Below are positions 17,998 to 26,570 of a DNA stretch of 36,512 nt, piece after piece (position 1 is the stretch's first letter; each line of letters starts with the position of its first letter). Under the pieces are notes generated by a model, which saw only the letters and a list, made by a program, of their open reading frames with translations, was not told the origin of the DNA and searched no databases. The stretch comes from Planctomyces sp. (GTDB taxonomy: Bacteria > Planctomycetota > Planctomycetia > Planctomycetales > Planctomycetaceae). Made by a program: the position numbers and the translations under genes. The stretch lies in the NCBI GenBank assembly GCA_005798445.1, contig SYJG01000008.1:1-36512 (forward strand), in the 5' to 3' direction.

Positions 17998-19434
17998 CTA
18001 CTTCGGATGCCCTTGCTCGACCGGATGTCCCTCGACGCTGCTGCCCGTTGCCGCTTTGGGAGCTGCCGACTCAAAGGGGACCGACAAGACGTAGTTGACC
18101 AAGTCCCAAATTTGTTCCGGAGTCACCGTCGCTGGCGTGGCCGGCATCGGAGTCCCTTTGATCCCTTGCGAGATGCGGCGATAGATGTCGATGGGCCGCC
18201 GACCGCCACGATAAATCCCGCGCGTCAAATCGCGCGGTTTGATTTGCTCACCCCAGGCGTCGTGCAAACCCCGCTTCTCGAACAGCCCGCCCGTGGCATC
18301 GTTCTTTTGATAGTCTTCCGTCTGAAAACCGTTGCCCTTGCCGGCTGGCCCGTGACAGTTCACGCACTTGCCGTCTTTCAAGAACATCAGCTTTCCACGC
18401 TCACGAGACTCCTTCGAGTCGAGAACGCGCGGTACTGGCGGGACGATGACCGTCTCCGGCGCTTCGGCACCTTCCCACGCTCCGGCGATGTCGCCGGACG
18501 CCGATTCCAAAAACGCCGGCAGTCCTTCCGCGGCGTTCGCTTCATATTCTTCAAGCTGCTTGGCGATCTGTTTTTCGATCTCGCTGGTGCTGGTGTTGGA
18601 CTCTTTGGCTTCCTTCTTGGCTCGGTCGGCCGCGAAGTCGTTCTTCAACTCCTTGAGCAACTGCACCTCGACCTCGCCACGCATGGCCAGCCAGCGGATG
18701 TATTCGATGAGCGACGTCAGTTCGTGGTCCTTGAGCATCGGCACGAACGCCGGCATGTAAGTGCCGGGGATGCCTTGGCTGACGATCCGCTTCAAGTCCT
18801 CGCGAGAGGCCTTCGTGTCTTTGTTCGTCGAGGTGAACTTGAAGACTCCCAACCGATAATCGCGCGGCCGTGGATTCAGGTACTGCGCCGTCGGCCCTTC
18901 GCCATCACCGCTGACTCCGTGGCAGTGCTGGCAATGCCGAGCATACAGCTTCCGGCCGTGTCGCAGATTCTGTCCCGCGACTACGAATTGGTCGCCGTCC
19001 GCCGGAGCCGCTTCAAATGCCGTCAACGCTTCAAAGGACTTGTCGCTGGCATCGTAGCTGGCGAGCAAAAAGGACTTTCCCTGGTTGGCTCCCGACTTGA
19101 ACAGCAAACCCGCGCGTGTCAGTTCCGGAGATTTCAGGCTTTCGAGATCACTCGCTTCGGGATTGAACTCGACAATGAATGACCGACCGTCGACCGACTT
19201 CACGGTTCCTTCGGCCTTGCCGTAGTTCACGGGCAGCTTCAACCAAGCGACGCTGTCGAGTGGCGTCCCGAAATGTTCGACCAGCGTTTTTTTGACGGCC
19301 GCTCGCGCCTTGTGATGTACTGGCTTGGCGACGGTGGTGTTCTCGGCGAACTGCATCTGTGACGCATCACCTCCACACCCGGCCACGGCACTTGCCAGTA
19401 CCACGACCAATGTTTGCCACACTCGCGCACTCAC
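17998..19434 (-). CDS. diheme cytochrome c lipoprotein
   Basis: A 478-residue probable lipoprotein: a hydrophobic signal ending in AVAGCGG, a first domain without heme (about 30-150), a cytochrome c domain with CQHCH (near 166), a charged helical linker (about 235-310) and a second cytochrome c domain with CVNCH (near 355). Met in TYMPAFVP and TPMPATPA are likely distal ligands. The GTG start at 19434 has GGAGG about seven bases upstream. It lies just before coxII, so it is a natural electron donor to CuA, possibly carrying electrons from the octaheme protein. The identity of the N-terminal domain is not clear to me. Confidence 0.9.
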   Translation of the reverse strand: MSARVWQTLVVVLASAVAGCGGDASQMQFAENTTVAKPVHHKARAAVKKTLVEHFGTPLDSVAWLKLPVNYGKAEGTVKSVDGRSFIVEFNPEASDLESLKSPELTRAGLLFKSGANQGKSFLLASYDASDKSFEALTAFEAAPADGDQFVVAGQNLRHGRKLYARHCQHCHGVSGDGEGPTAQYLNPRPRDYRLGVFKFTSTNKDTKASREDLKRIVSQGIPGTYMPAFVPMLKDHELTSLIEYIRWLAMRGEVEVQLLKELKNDFAADRAKKEAKESNTSTSEIEKQIAKQLEEYEANAAEGLPAFLESASGDIAGAWEGAEAPETVIVPPVPRVLDSKESRERGKLMFLKDGKCVNCHGPAGKGNGFQTEDYQKNDATGGLFEKRGLHDAWGEQIKPRDLTRGIYRGGRRPIDIYRRISQGIKGTPMPATPATVTPEQIWDLVNYVLSVPFESAAPKAATGSSVEGHPVEQGHPK

Positions 19435-19455
19435 GGGAACATCCTCCGGTTCAAC

Positions 19456-19507
19456 GTAGGTTGGGCACTCTTGCCCGACCCACGACGGGCAAGAGTGCCC
19501 GTCCTAC
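19456..19507. repeat. palindromic twin-hairpin element, family E
   Basis: GTAGG and CCTAC ends enclose two halves that share a perfect 15-base core, GGGCACTCTTGCCCG, in opposite orientation. The left half folds as GTTGGGCA-CTCT-TGCCCGAC (one wobble pair) and the right half as GACGGGCA-AGAG-TGCCCGTC. It lies between the lipoprotein and diheme cytochrome genes. Confidence 0.88.
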
Positions 19508-19517
19508 GGAAACTTGA

Positions 19518-20402
19518 TCACAGTCCGAATTTCTTCGCGTCCGCCTTGATCTCGACGGCCGGATTGTCGCCACCTTTGATGGTGACTTTGTACTTCGATT
19601 CCAACAGCCCCGGCTTCCCGCCGTCACCACGTTCATGCCAGACCTTGAACTGGTAGGTTCCAGCCGGCAGGTTGTCGATCTTGAAGTTTCCATCCGCATC
19701 GGAGACCGTGGCGAAGGGATGATCCAAAACGAGATGGTACGCCGTCATCCACGAGTGCAAGTCGCACTTCACCGGGAAAGGTTCACGTTCGGCCTTTTTG
19801 TAGACCAGCTTGATTCCCGTTCGGTCATTGGCACCAACGGTGTTACTGATGTTTCCATTGCGGTTTCCGACACAGCGGGTGTTATGCAGTGCGGCGTCGT
19901 CGTTCAAGATGCGGATGGTTTGCCCGACCTGGCAAAACAGAGCGTGCGTCGTGAAGCGGCAGTTCTTCTGGTCAAAGAGTGTGTCCTCCGTTGGAGGCGT
20001 CGCTTTGAAGCCAGCAGGAACCTTGTCGAGAAACACGAATACATTCGCGACGCCATTGGACTCGCTGACCACCAAGTCTTCCTTGGGGATGTCGCCATCC
20101 TTCGAGCAGACCGTCGGGTCCTTGTCCGCCATCCCCTTCTTGTAGATCACGCCCGGCGCGGGGCGTGTCCCGTCAAAAACTATTCGACCGACGAACGCTC
20201 CTGAGCCACCAGCGGGAGCACCGGGATCAGCCTCGGCCGCCTTGCCCCGTTCGACTTTGGCCACGGCTGATTCCGCAGGCTTCACTCGCACAGAAGGCTC
20301 AGCGTATGCACCGGTATCGAGCTTGGCACAGCCGGCCGAGAGCATCAGTAGTCCGCCGCAAGCCGTCATCGTCCAAAACAATTTTGAGTCAACCGTCTTC
20401 AT
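19518..20402 (-). CDS. cupredoxin-like lipoprotein with a carboxypeptidase-regulatory-like domain
   Basis: A 294-residue probable lipoprotein (lipobox LSAGC at 21-25). Residues about 68-228 look cupredoxin-like: a partner His in NDDAALHN (His173) and, near the end of the domain, KCDLHSWM with Cys213, His216 and Met219 in the order and spacing of a compact type 1 copper site. Other cysteines (148, 157, 177) could form disulfides. Residues about 232-255 (SDADGNFKIDNLPAGTYQF) resemble carboxypeptidase-regulatory-like repeats. It starts at the stop of the octaheme gene (TGATG overlap) and precedes the diheme cytochrome. A role as copper electron carrier is inferred; a structural role is the alternative. 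Confidence 0.7.
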   Translation of the reverse strand: MKTVDSKLFWTMTACGGLLMLSAGCAKLDTGAYAEPSVRVKPAESAVAKVERGKAAEADPGAPAGGSGAFVGRIVFDGTRPAPGVIYKKGMADKDPTVCSKDGDIPKEDLVVSESNGVANVFVFLDKVPAGFKATPPTEDTLFDQKNCRFTTHALFCQVGQTIRILNDDAALHNTRCVGNRNGNISNTVGANDRTGIKLVYKKAEREPFPVKCDLHSWMTAYHLVLDHPFATVSDADGNFKIDNLPAGTYQFKVWHERGDGGKPGLLESKYKVTIKGGDNPAVEIKADAKKFGL

Positions 20403-23400
20403 CAGTTGCCTCCTTCCTTCGCATCGCCCTTGGCGGGAGCCGCATTAGCGGGCGCGGGAGCCGCCGCCAACGGTAGTTTCCCTTCCCTCTCCAGGAGCCG
20501 CGTGTAATTCATCAACGCGTCGCGCACCCCCACCACTTGATCAAGCGGATTGGTATCCATCAGCGGCGGGAATTGTTTTTGATCCTTGCGGAACACCGGC
20601 GGCATCGAGGTGTACGGCGTGATCCAAAGCGGTTTGTAGAGCCACAACATGACCCAATCCGGCCGCAAGCGATCCGCGACGTATTCCAGGTTCGGTCCTC
20701 GAATGTCTTTCGGGTCCGCACTCTTCTTGTATTCGTGACCGGCGACCGAGTGACACTTCACGCAGATCGGCGCGTTGAGCACTCGCCACGATTCCTTCAG
20801 GTAGTCTCCGGTCTTCGCGCGATCCGGGTGATTCTTCTCGAACTCGGCATTCGCGACGGCCAAGTAGTCTGGATTTCGCTGCGGCACGTTTTGATACGGA
20901 TAAGGCACTCCGTCATACGCGGCGAAATAGTTTGCCAACGTTTGAGCTTCCGCATCGGTCATGTTGAACTTCGGCATTCGCAGCACGGTCGCGTGCCGCA
21001 GTTGAGCCGGATTCTTCAAGAAGGAATACAGCCACGGGGTCTGCACCTTGATCCCTTCCTGATACAGCGCCGGTGGTGACATTTGCCAGGCATTCGAGTC
21101 GGCATCACGTCGCTTGATGTCCCCGACCAACCATTCGGCAAACGCTCCACCACGAGCCGGCTTCTCGGAAACGAGCTGCGGTTCGGGAACGATGATTCTC
21201 GCGGGTGCCCACTGGACCTTGCCACCGACGTCGATCGTCTCCCAAAGGTCGTAGCCGTACTCGCGCTCTTCCGGTTCGTCCTCCGGCTTCGGCCGAGACG
21301 ACGGGAGTCCCTTGAACATCACAACCGGCAGCGTCTCCGTGCCGTCGCTCTTCTTGACGACGTGCGACTTTCCGGTCAACGCTTTGCGCGGCGGCTTGAG
21401 CTTCATCAATAGCTCGAAGCCCTCCGGATGATCCTCGACACCGAGTTCCGACGGAGCGACTTCTTCCAACTTGGTCGCGTAAGAAATCTCCGGCAAGTCG
21501 ATGATATGGCAGCCGGTGCAATTGAATTTCTGCAACAGCTTCTCCCCTTCGACTTTCGCAAGCTCCGCACCCCTCGGCCGGTACTGATACTTCTCGGCGG
21601 GCGGCCGCGCGACGAGTCCCAGCACGAACGTCGAGATCGCTTCGATCTCGTGTTCGTTGAGCGGGAACTTCGGCATTCGCAGACGTTCGTCGTAGAACTT
21701 GGTCTCGGTCTTCTCGTAGTCGTAGCTGCGCGGATCGCGGAGCTTTTGCCAAATGAAGCCGGGGCGGCCGTGGTGCAGCAGGCTTTCGTAGAAGAACGCG
21801 GCACCGAGTTCCTTTTCTTCCTGTTCGTGACTGTCGTAGTCTCCGGTCGCCGCTTTCTTGATGGCGTTCTCGACGCGGGTCTTCGTCGAACTGCCGTCCG
21901 GTTCGCCGTGATGATGCAGGTATTCTTCGATGTGCTCCGGCGCGAGACGAGACGGGTCTTTCAAACCCCAGTCCTGCAACGCGGTGCCGATCGGCCGAGC
22001 GGTTTCGAAGTTCGGGATGTCGTGGCAGCCGTAGCAGCCGTAGCGCGAGATCGTCACACGGCCGAGGTAGTTCATCTTCCGTTTGCGCCACTCATCGTCG
22101 GTAAACTTGACGTCGGCGGTTTCGGCCACGAGCTCAATCTCGTCACCTTTCACCGTCTCGCGAGCGAGCGGGTACTTGCGATCCTTCATCACGTTCTTGG
22201 CTTGCTCGGGTGTGACCGTCTTGCGTCGCCAGAGCAGCATTTCGACGAGCTTGTCTAGCTCGGCATCGGTGATTTCGATGGCGTCGTACTTCGCCGTTTC
22301 GCCGGTCAGCAAGTAGGCTGCGATATCGGCCGCCGGGTCGATCGACGTCCCATCAGGCTGTGTGACGGCGTCGAGGAACAAGTCTGGCATCTTCGTGCGC
22401 GGGTGATGTCGTTCCGGCTCGCGAATCCAGGTGTAGAGCCAGTTGAACCCGTCGTCTCCCGGCTTAAGCTTGGCCTTGATCTTCGACAAGTTGGGACCGA
22501 ACTCCGCCTTGGTCCCTTGGAATCGCTCGGCGTCGTGACTGTGACAGGCGAGGCAACCCTTCTGCGCGAACAACGTTTCGCCACGCTTCGCGTCCGGCTT
22601 GTAGTCGGCGGCCGGCTTGTCGTACTTCAACTCCTTCGAGTTGTCGAACAGGTAATGCGCGATGCCCGCGAGTTCGGCTTTCGAGAACTGTTTGCCATGT
22701 TCGTCGATGTTGTTCGTCAAGTTGAAGAATTGCGGCATCGTGGTCTTGGGCCGGAAGCGTTTCGGCTCCTCGGTCCAGTGCGTCAGCCATTCGCGAGTCG
22801 TCTTGCTGGCGATGTGCTTGAGGCTCGGCCCGACTTTGCGTTCGACTCCGGCCACTGCCTTCGGATCGTCGGCAATCTTCTTGGCTTCGGCGAGCGTTTG
22901 CGGTTCGAGCCGCAGGTCGGGGCCGACCGGTTTGCCGGCATCGAAGCCATTGATCTCGTGACAGCCAAAGCAGCCGTACTTCTTGATGAGCTGCCAGCCT
23001 TCGTAAGCCTTCGGCGCGGTCGCTCCGAACTTGGTGTTCTGGCCGAGTTCGACGACAGAGTGGTGGCACTTCAAGCAGGCGGACTCACGCAACCGAGCCG
23101 GCTGCATCGGATATTCCCAGAAGTGATTGTTGAACCACTTGAAGTCGTGCTCCCATTCGTGAGCCTGATGCGGGTCGTTGGGCGTATGCGACGCATTCTG
23201 GAAACTGGTTCCCGAACCTTGCCCGTCATGGCACGACGTGCAGCCGAAATCGTTGAGCGGGTGCGGACTGGCGGCGGTCAGATAAACGTCCGGCCGCGGG
23301 TGCGTCGAGAACGGATGCGCGAAGGTTCCGTTCTTGCCGTCGCCGTGCGGGAAGTCAGGAACGTCGCCGGCACCGACACGATCAATCGCCAGATGGCAGG

Positions 23401-24259
23401 TGCGGCAACGATCGAAGCGTGCCGTCTTAGCCATGCCGAGCGTGATCTTCATGTCCGGCAGCCAGTCCTGCTGGATTTTGATGTGCGAGTTGAAGCCGTC
23501 GACGATCGGCTGCTCCATGAGCCAGCGTTTGAACGTCTTGACTGCACCGGCCATTGAATTCGGTTCCGGTTCGATCCGGCTCTTGGCAGCCTCCAACCGG
23601 AGCACGTCCGCCTCGAACGCTTTCACCGCCGCCACTGCGGCGTCGCGATCTTTGGTCTGTGCTTTCAATTCGTCAGTGGCTGCTTTGCGAGTGGCCTCGA
23701 TCCGGTCAAGCTCCGCCTCTAGTTCATCGACGGCTTGTCGCTTCTCATTGAAGTCCTTCAACAAGGCGGCCATTTTCTCTTCGGGGACTTGATCGCGAAC
23801 ACTAAGGTCGTAGTTGGCGCTGGCCACCCCCCGATAGGATCGGCTCTCGCGCACCTTCCGCATCTGCATCAGGTGTTCGTTGTCGAGCGTCTTGACCGTG
23901 TCTTCTCGCTTGGCGAGATCGTGCTCCGTCTCTTTCAATCTCGCTTCCAATTTTTTCTGCTGGGCTTCCTTCGCCTCGTTCAGTTCTTGGAGCTTGGTTT
24001 CGTACGACTTCTGCAACTTCGCGGCGGACTTGGCTCCATTGCCCAAGGCCACGTTGGTGAGTTCCGCCTTCTTGGCGGCTTCTTCGGCATCGATCTTGTC
24101 CGCTTCCAATTGGAAGAACTGATGCTGATACGCTCGCCACTCGTCGTGGTGGTCGAAGTACATCATCAGCAGCGTCGCTACGAACAGCACGATCATGCTG
24201 ACGGCGAACCACCGGTGCATCTTGGGAAGCGGACGTAGATAGTCTTCGGTCGCTGGCAT
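20402..24259 (-). CDS. membrane-anchored octaheme cytochrome c (1285 aa)
   Basis: Residues about 15-35 form one N-terminal transmembrane helix. Residues about 45-235 are rich in Lys, Glu, Ala and Gln and should form a long periplasmic coiled coil. Eight CxxCH heme motifs follow: CRTCH (about 284), CTSCH (339), CLKCH (394), CFGCH (428), CLACH (567), CYGCH (740), CTGCH (912) and CVKCH (1163). The first four lie within about 150 residues and the last four are widely spaced in cytochrome c-like domains, several followed by MP motifs that may provide Met ligands. The tail is Ala/Pro-rich. It is encoded directly after the cytochrome b genes, so it probably takes the place of cytochrome c1 or f. Apart from its hemes I do not recognise a named family. 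Confidence 0.9.
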   Translation of the reverse strand: MPATEDYLRPLPKMHRWFAVSMIVLFVATLLMMYFDHHDEWRAYQHQFFQLEADKIDAEEAAKKAELTNVALGNGAKSAAKLQKSYETKLQELNEAKEAQQKKLEARLKETEHDLAKREDTVKTLDNEHLMQMRKVRESRSYRGVASANYDLSVRDQVPEEKMAALLKDFNEKRQAVDELEAELDRIEATRKAATDELKAQTKDRDAAVAAVKAFEADVLRLEAAKSRIEPEPNSMAGAVKTFKRWLMEQPIVDGFNSHIKIQQDWLPDMKITLGMAKTARFDRCRTCHLAIDRVGAGDVPDFPHGDGKNGTFAHPFSTHPRPDVYLTAASPHPLNDFGCTSCHDGQGSGTSFQNASHTPNDPHQAHEWEHDFKWFNNHFWEYPMQPARLRESACLKCHHSVVELGQNTKFGATAPKAYEGWQLIKKYGCFGCHEINGFDAGKPVGPDLRLEPQTLAEAKKIADDPKAVAGVERKVGPSLKHIASKTTREWLTHWTEEPKRFRPKTTMPQFFNLTNNIDEHGKQFSKAELAGIAHYLFDNSKELKYDKPAADYKPDAKRGETLFAQKGCLACHSHDAERFQGTKAEFGPNLSKIKAKLKPGDDGFNWLYTWIREPERHHPRTKMPDLFLDAVTQPDGTSIDPAADIAAYLLTGETAKYDAIEITDAELDKLVEMLLWRRKTVTPEQAKNVMKDRKYPLARETVKGDEIELVAETADVKFTDDEWRKRKMNYLGRVTISRYGCYGCHDIPNFETARPIGTALQDWGLKDPSRLAPEHIEEYLHHHGEPDGSSTKTRVENAIKKAATGDYDSHEQEEKELGAAFFYESLLHHGRPGFIWQKLRDPRSYDYEKTETKFYDERLRMPKFPLNEHEIEAISTFVLGLVARPPAEKYQYRPRGAELAKVEGEKLLQKFNCTGCHIIDLPEISYATKLEEVAPSELGVEDHPEGFELLMKLKPPRKALTGKSHVVKKSDGTETLPVVMFKGLPSSRPKPEDEPEEREYGYDLWETIDVGGKVQWAPARIIVPEPQLVSEKPARGGAFAEWLVGDIKRRDADSNAWQMSPPALYQEGIKVQTPWLYSFLKNPAQLRHATVLRMPKFNMTDAEAQTLANYFAAYDGVPYPYQNVPQRNPDYLAVANAEFEKNHPDRAKTGDYLKESWRVLNAPICVKCHSVAGHEYKKSADPKDIRGPNLEYVADRLRPDWVMLWLYKPLWITPYTSMPPVFRKDQKQFPPLMDTNPLDQVVGVRDALMNYTRLLEREGKLPLAAAPAPANAAPAKGDAKEGGN

Positions 24260-24278
24260 GTTGGCGAATTTCTTGGTT

Positions 24279-24326
24279 GGAGTCCCGGCTTGAGCCGGTC
24301 GAAAAACCGCCTGAAGGCGGTACTCC
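24279..24326. repeat. palindromic twin-hairpin element, family F
   Basis: GGAGT and ACTCC ends flank two hairpins with unrelated sequences, CCGGCT-TG-AGCCGG (24285-24298) and CCGCCT-GA-AGGCGG (24307-24320). It lies between the cytochrome b and octaheme genes, beside the stop codon of the former. Confidence 0.85.
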
Positions 24327-24328
24327 AG

Positions 24329-25744
24329 CTAGACGTTAAAGAACCACTCCGGGATCGCGATGAAGTACTTCAGATTGGCGGCCCAGCGAAGCACCATCTT
24401 CAAAGGCAGAGCCGCCATCATCAGCACCAAGTTCGAGAACACCATGAACCGCAGGAAACCCATGCGGAGGAAAAACTTCTTGAAGACCGTCATCGCCATC
24501 ACCATCGGCAGCACGCCGAGATAAACGCCGATGGCCACGAACCCGACGAACTCGCGCGCCAAGATGTACGGAGCCTGCGTCCAAAAATCGGAACCGGCGG
24601 GAGCCATCGGCAGCGGTTGGCCCAGCCCGTACCAGAAGTACTCGGACAAGTTGACGTTGTTCAGAGCTTCCAGCTTATGGACGTCCCAGTATTCGTAGAT
24701 GCCGAAGACGTTCCAGTTCGGGCCACGCAAGAACGTTCCCAAAATGATCATCCCGACCCACAGCGGCAGGAAGCCAAACATGAACGTCGAGATCGCGAAC
24801 TTGCGTTGGTTGAACGTGTAGTAACCGTTGCCGAGCTTGTTGAAGTCGATGTACGGGATGGCCATCATCCCGCCGAGAATGACGCTCGGAAACACCACAC
24901 CCGCCAGCCACGGATCGTAGTACACCAGCATTTCTTGGAGACCCAGGAAGTACCACGGTGCCTTCGATGGGTTCGGAGTCTTCACGGCCGAAGCGGGTTC
25001 TTCCAGCGGAGCCTGCAACGCGATGCCCCACAGAATGAGCAGCGCCGTCACCGCGATCATGCAGATCATTTCGGTGTAAACGAGATCCGGCCAGGTCAGC
25101 ACTTTCTCGTTGTTCTCCGCTTCGATCGGCCCTTGGCCCAATGCCGCGCGGCGGTCGTTCTCGTTGGCTCGGTAGAAGAACAGCCAAGTGAAGTAGCCGA
25201 CGATGAACAGCATCGCCACGATCGGCACGTTGTCCGGCTTGCCGACGATCTGCCGAAAGTCCCAGTCGGTCAGACTGACGCACAGAAACAGCAGCGACAG
25301 GTTCAGCAGCACCCAACCGACATTCGGTTTTGCCAGCCAGTTCCGCAGGGCGATCATGGCGATAAAGGCAAAGGTCGTGACCGCGAAGTAGGTGCGTGCA
25401 TCCGCCACGACACTGTCGATGGCCGCCTTGGCAAAGTCCGGCATCACGAACCAACGCAACGCTTCCGGGACACTCGCGCAGGTCAAGTGAGTCACTGAAA
25501 CGAGCAGCAACGCGATCGTGTACGTCGCCCAAATGGAAGCACTCGGCATGTCCATGCCGCCCATGAATTCGGGCAGCCGGAAATGACGACCTTTGTGATA
25601 CGACCTCCAAGTCCAAACCACGTTCATGGCGGCCAGAATCAGATACAGCCACCCCAGCCCGAACAGGACGCTCGGCGTCACGTTCGGATGCGGGTCGGTC
25701 GATCCGAGGGTCAAGCAGGAAGTGATCAGCGACAGCGCGTTCAT
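24329..25744 (-). CDS. cytochrome b subunit IV-like protein with extra N-terminal helices
   Basis: A 471-residue membrane protein. Residues about 25-190 carry five helices with no counterpart in subunit IV of cytochrome b6f. The subunit IV-like part starts near 222, with a helix followed by the quinol-site segment PNPSKAPWYFLGLQEML (257-273). Aligned to the PEWY motif of the Qo site, this reads APWY, so the conserved Glu is missing. Several further helices follow. It lies 23 bp after the b6-like gene and is expected to complete the quinol-oxidising site. The extra helices may anchor the other subunits or the oxidase. Confidence 0.85.
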   Translation of the reverse strand: MNALSLITSCLTLGSTDPHPNVTPSVLFGLGWLYLILAAMNVVWTWRSYHKGRHFRLPEFMGGMDMPSASIWATYTIALLLVSVTHLTCASVPEALRWFVMPDFAKAAIDSVVADARTYFAVTTFAFIAMIALRNWLAKPNVGWVLLNLSLLFLCVSLTDWDFRQIVGKPDNVPIVAMLFIVGYFTWLFFYRANENDRRAALGQGPIEAENNEKVLTWPDLVYTEMICMIAVTALLILWGIALQAPLEEPASAVKTPNPSKAPWYFLGLQEMLVYYDPWLAGVVFPSVILGGMMAIPYIDFNKLGNGYYTFNQRKFAISTFMFGFLPLWVGMIILGTFLRGPNWNVFGIYEYWDVHKLEALNNVNLSEYFWYGLGQPLPMAPAGSDFWTQAPYILAREFVGFVAIGVYLGVLPMVMAMTVFKKFFLRMGFLRFMVFSNLVLMMAALPLKMVLRWAANLKYFIAIPEWFFNV

Positions 25745-25767
25745 CGAGAGTTCCGTGTTCCGAATTC

Positions 25768-26541
25768 CTACAACGGCTGTGAAATCCCGCCGTCTTTGCG
25801 GACTCGCCAGAAATGAATGGCGATCAAGCCAGACACCGCCAGCGGGATCGCGACGCAGTGCAGGATGTAAAACCGATTCAAGGTTTCCTCACCGACGAAG
25901 CGGCTCCCCAGCAACAAGAAGCGAGCATCGCTGGCGTTGGTGATGAGGTCGTATCCACCGAGGTTCAAGAACTGGAAGCCAGGGCCTTCGTGCCCCAGCA
26001 CCGGCGTCGCGCGTGCCATGTTCGAGCCAACGGTGATGGCCCAAATGGCGAGCTGATCCCACGGCAGCAAGTAGCCGGTGAACGACAGCAGCAACGTCAG
26101 CTTCAGCAAGATGACGCCGACGACCCAGTTGAATTCGCGTGGCGGCTTGTAACTGCCGGTTAAGAAGACGCGATACATGTGCAACCAAACGGTGATCACC
26201 ATCGCGTGAGCACCCCAGCGGTGAATCTCGCGCATGATCCCCAGCGTCGTCACATCGCGCAGAGCGAGGATGTCGTTGAAGGCCCACTCCAGCGTCGGCC
26301 GGTAGTAGAACATCAGCAGCACGCCGGTGATGGTCTCGACCAAGAACAGGAAGAAGGTGATGCCCCCCATGCACCAGGTGTAAGACAGCGCGATGCCTTG
26401 CTGCTTGATCGACACCGGATGCAGGTGCAGAAAGAAGTTGGTGAGCATGACGACCACGCGGTTGCGGCGGTCGTACGGAGCCGGATGCCGGAAGATGCTC
26501 TTCCAGATCTGTGAATCGCGAATGTAATCGCCAACCGACAT
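25768..26541 (-). CDS. cytochrome b6-like subunit
   Basis: This 257-residue protein aligns along its length with cytochrome b6. The heme b ligands are His107 and His121 (HRWGAHAMV, VWLHMYRV) and His228 and His243 (ILHCV, AIHFW). LLPWDQLAIWA and FYYRPTLEWAF are further b6 hallmarks. Cys57 in TWCMGGITF falls where b6 has the Cys that binds the extra heme c (heme ci or cn), so a covalently bound heme near the Qi site is predicted. It is followed by the subunit IV-like gene and preceded by the Rieske gene with a 29-bp gap. Quinone type is not determined by the sequence. Confidence 0.93.
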   Translation of the reverse strand: MSVGDYIRDSQIWKSIFRHPAPYDRRNRVVVMLTNFFLHLHPVSIKQQGIALSYTWCMGGITFFLFLVETITGVLLMFYYRPTLEWAFNDILALRDVTTLGIMREIHRWGAHAMVITVWLHMYRVFLTGSYKPPREFNWVVGVILLKLTLLLSFTGYLLPWDQLAIWAITVGSNMARATPVLGHEGPGFQFLNLGGYDLITNASDARFLLLGSRFVGEETLNRFYILHCVAIPLAVSGLIAIHFWRVRKDGGISQPL

Positions 26542-26570
26542 GACTTCAGACTTTCCGTGGGTTCAATCGC

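Noticed and set aside
22403-23557. Plus-strand 384-codon frame inside the octaheme gene
   Set aside because: The minus strand carries several CxxCH motifs across this region; the plus frame is an antisense shadow.
24290-25498. Plus-strand 402-codon frame opposite the subunit IV-like gene
   Set aside because: Highly polar His/Arg/Gln composition is the mirror of hydrophobic codons on the other strand.
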